Origin: Lactobacillus sp. ESL0677
GTDB taxonomy: Bacteria; Bacillota; Bacilli; Lactobacillales; Lactobacillaceae
Length of the DNA: 64,000 bases
Assembly (NCBI RefSeq): GCF_029392875.1
Contig: NZ_CP113946.1
Span: 992,001 to 1,056,000, forward strand
Direction: 5' to 3'
The notes under the pieces were generated by a model that made no database searches, had not been told where the DNA came from, and saw nothing but the letters and a program-made list of their open reading frames with translations. The position numbers and the translations under genes are program-made. Positions 62,712 through 64,000 of this stretch are shown here, one piece after another. Within the stretch, counting starts at the first letter, position 1. Each line of letters starts with the position of its first letter.

Positions 62712-64000
62712 CTATTTTTTGACAACTGTGTTATTACCAATTTCTTGCCATTGATGATAACAATGTAATAATTTTTCGTTTTTATGCGGTTGATATTTGA
62801 ATCTTAATGGCCGCTGGATGTTCTGATTATTTTCTCCCATTGCTTCATTAGCAACATTAAAGCAACCAATAATTGATGGTTCTTGAAAATCTGAATATAT
62901 CGCTACTGCTCTACCAGTTATATCAGCAACAACTTGGGGAATTATTTGAGAATTCATCCCTCCACCACAAGCTATGATTGTATCCTTCGTATTGGACACT
63001 GTTTTACTTAATTGCTTAATTTTTTGTGAAATTGCAAATCCAATGTCTAAAGGCACACTACCAACAATTTCCTTTTTGGTTATTTTCTTAGAAAATGGTG
63101 GTAACATATACCAACCACCATAACCATTAACTCCTGTAGATTTACGAAAACTTTGTGTAGTTAAATTTGCTAGTACTTTTTGTTCACCAGACAAAGAAAT
63201 ATCTTTTTCTATTTCTTTATAACTGGTTTCAGGTAATAATGCCTGTCTAGCGTATTCATAATTAAGACCTGTGACGCCTGGATTATATTCTAAGACATAA
63301 TCGTCACCGCCAAGATCCAAATCAAGCCAGCAATTAGTATCACTTGAAGCTTCTTTTGAACGAATACAAACTGGACTAGTTGTTCCGGAAACTAGGCACA
63401 AGGTACTAGTATCTTGTGAATCTGTGATCGCTCTCATTGCTAGTTGGGTATCAGCTCCCCCAATTACGAAATCACAGTTACTTTGACGGCTAATTCCAAA
63501 ACTCTCTAGCATATCTAAATTGGTTACTTTAAATTTAGTACCTGTTTTAACAATAGTAGGTAATCTAATGTTAGTTAATCCGAATATATCTAATAGGTTT
63601 TTATTCCAGTTTTTAGTATGTAAATCGAATAATTGTGTTTCAACAGCTTGTGAATATTCAATCACTAACTTATTACAAAACAGTAGAGCAAAAGTTTCAC
63701 TTAAACTTGTAAATGAACAAACTTTAGCAAATAATTCTGGCCGATCATGCTTTAATCCTACTAATTTCATTGCCAAAAAATCTGCAGATAAGCCTCGTGT
63801 AGTAATATTTTGGATTTGGATAAAATTATCAACGTAATCGTTAATAAAACGTTCCCCTCTACTATCAATATTAGGAATACCAAAAAGTAATTTCTGATTT
63901 TCATCAGTTAAAAAGAATGTCTGTCTAGCTCCTGAAACAGTAATTGCAGAAATATGATTATCAAATGAACTTAAAACTTTTTTAGAAGCACTTTGAAGAT
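62712..64000 (-). CDS. FGGY-family carbohydrate kinase (5' end beyond window)
   Basis: The frame runs to the window edge without a start, so the first residues are missing; at least 429 are present. The N-lobe part has ITVSGARQTFFL and FGIPNIDSRGERF. FVIGGADTQLAMRAITDS and LVSGTTSPVCIRS follow (GGAD.Q, ATP/sugar contact), and late IIACGGGMNSQIIPQVVADITGRAVAI and SIIGCFNVANEAMG. FGGY kinases phosphorylate xylulose, ribulose, fuculose, rhamnulose and similar. The ATG at 63776 lies inside the fold and is not the start. Confidence 0.88.
   Translation of the reverse strand, partial: LQSASKKVLSSFDNHISAITVSGARQTFFLTDENQKLLFGIPNIDSRGERFINDYVDNFIQIQNITTRGLSADFLAMKLVGLKHDRPELFAKVCSFTSLSETFALLFCNKLVIEYSQAVETQLFDLHTKNWNKNLLDIFGLTNIRLPTIVKTGTKFKVTNLDMLESFGISRQSNCDFVIGGADTQLAMRAITDSQDTSTLCLVSGTTSPVCIRSKEASSDTNCWLDLDLGGDDYVLEYNPGVTGLNYEYARQALLPETSYKEIEKDISLSGEQKVLANLTTQSFRKSTGVNGYGGWYMLPPFSKKITKKEIVGSVPLDIGFAISQKIKQLSKTVSNTKDTIIACGGGMNSQIIPQVVADITGRAVAIYSDFQEPSIIGCFNVANEAMGENNQNIQRPLRFKYQPHKNEKLLHCYHQWQEIGNNTVVKK

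Overview
The window reads as chromosomal DNA of an AT-rich Gram-positive bacterium of the Lactobacillales, most likely Lactobacillus in the strict sense (L. delbrueckii / L. acidophilus group). The grounds are the RexA/RexB form of the AddAB nuclease, the four-gene mevalonate operon, a XerS-type recombinase, B-type RNase P RNA, an ISLre2-type insertion sequence, and Bacillus-like gene order (dinG-tseB-asnS-dnaD-nth, recU-pbp1A, ypsA-gpsB-rnpB). The species cannot be fixed from sequence reading alone. A bee-gut or dairy lineage is possible, but that is a guess.

Layout. 1-7.8 kb: end of an aldose-1-epimerase, plsY, topoisomerase IV (parE-parC), a LysR regulator and pyrophosphatase ppaC. 7.8-10.7 kb: a self-regulating XRE repressor, a gene-poor AT-rich stretch holding a near-canonical dif site (8755-8782), and xerS. 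This is probably the replication terminus, because gene direction changes from mostly plus to mostly minus there. 10.7-24.3 kb: S9 peptidase, NUDIX, DegV, MarR, rqcH, then a minus-strand run fhs-lspA-rluD-carA-carB. 24.4-26.0 kb: an intact ISLre2-type element with a perfect 9-bp target duplication. 26-33.3 kb: metallophosphoesterase, 23S rRNA methyltransferase, rnpB, gpsB, ypsA, recU, pbp1A. 33.4-35.1 kb: an ABC-F gene behind a leader peptide and attenuator. 35.2-48.3 kb: nth, dnaD, asnS, tseB-like, dinG, rexA, rexB. 48.4-52.4 kb: mevalonate operon. 52.4-53.2 kb: a gene-free stretch with a candidate type I toxin-antitoxin locus and a flavoprotein remnant. 53.2-58.8 kb: nitroreductase, HAD phosphatase, rRNA methyltransferase, lepB. 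58.8-64 kb: a carbohydrate operon with a DeoR regulator, galactitol-type PTS, class II aldolase and FGGY kinase (cut by the window end).

Most notable: carA and carB sit where Bacillus keeps its pyrimidine operon (between lspA-rluD and rqcH). Both encode full-length proteins that have lost the key catalytic residues: the glutaminase Cys and His in CarA, and ATP/metal-binding residues in both ATP-grasp halves of CarB. They look like a retained pseudoenzyme pair. Other leads are the antibiotic-type attenuator before the ABC-F gene, the convergent sense/antisense RNA locus at 52.5-52.95 kb with a frameshifted small peptide, a perfect LexA box inside a promoter facing antisense to plsY, and loss of iron-sulfur ligands in Nth and RexB.
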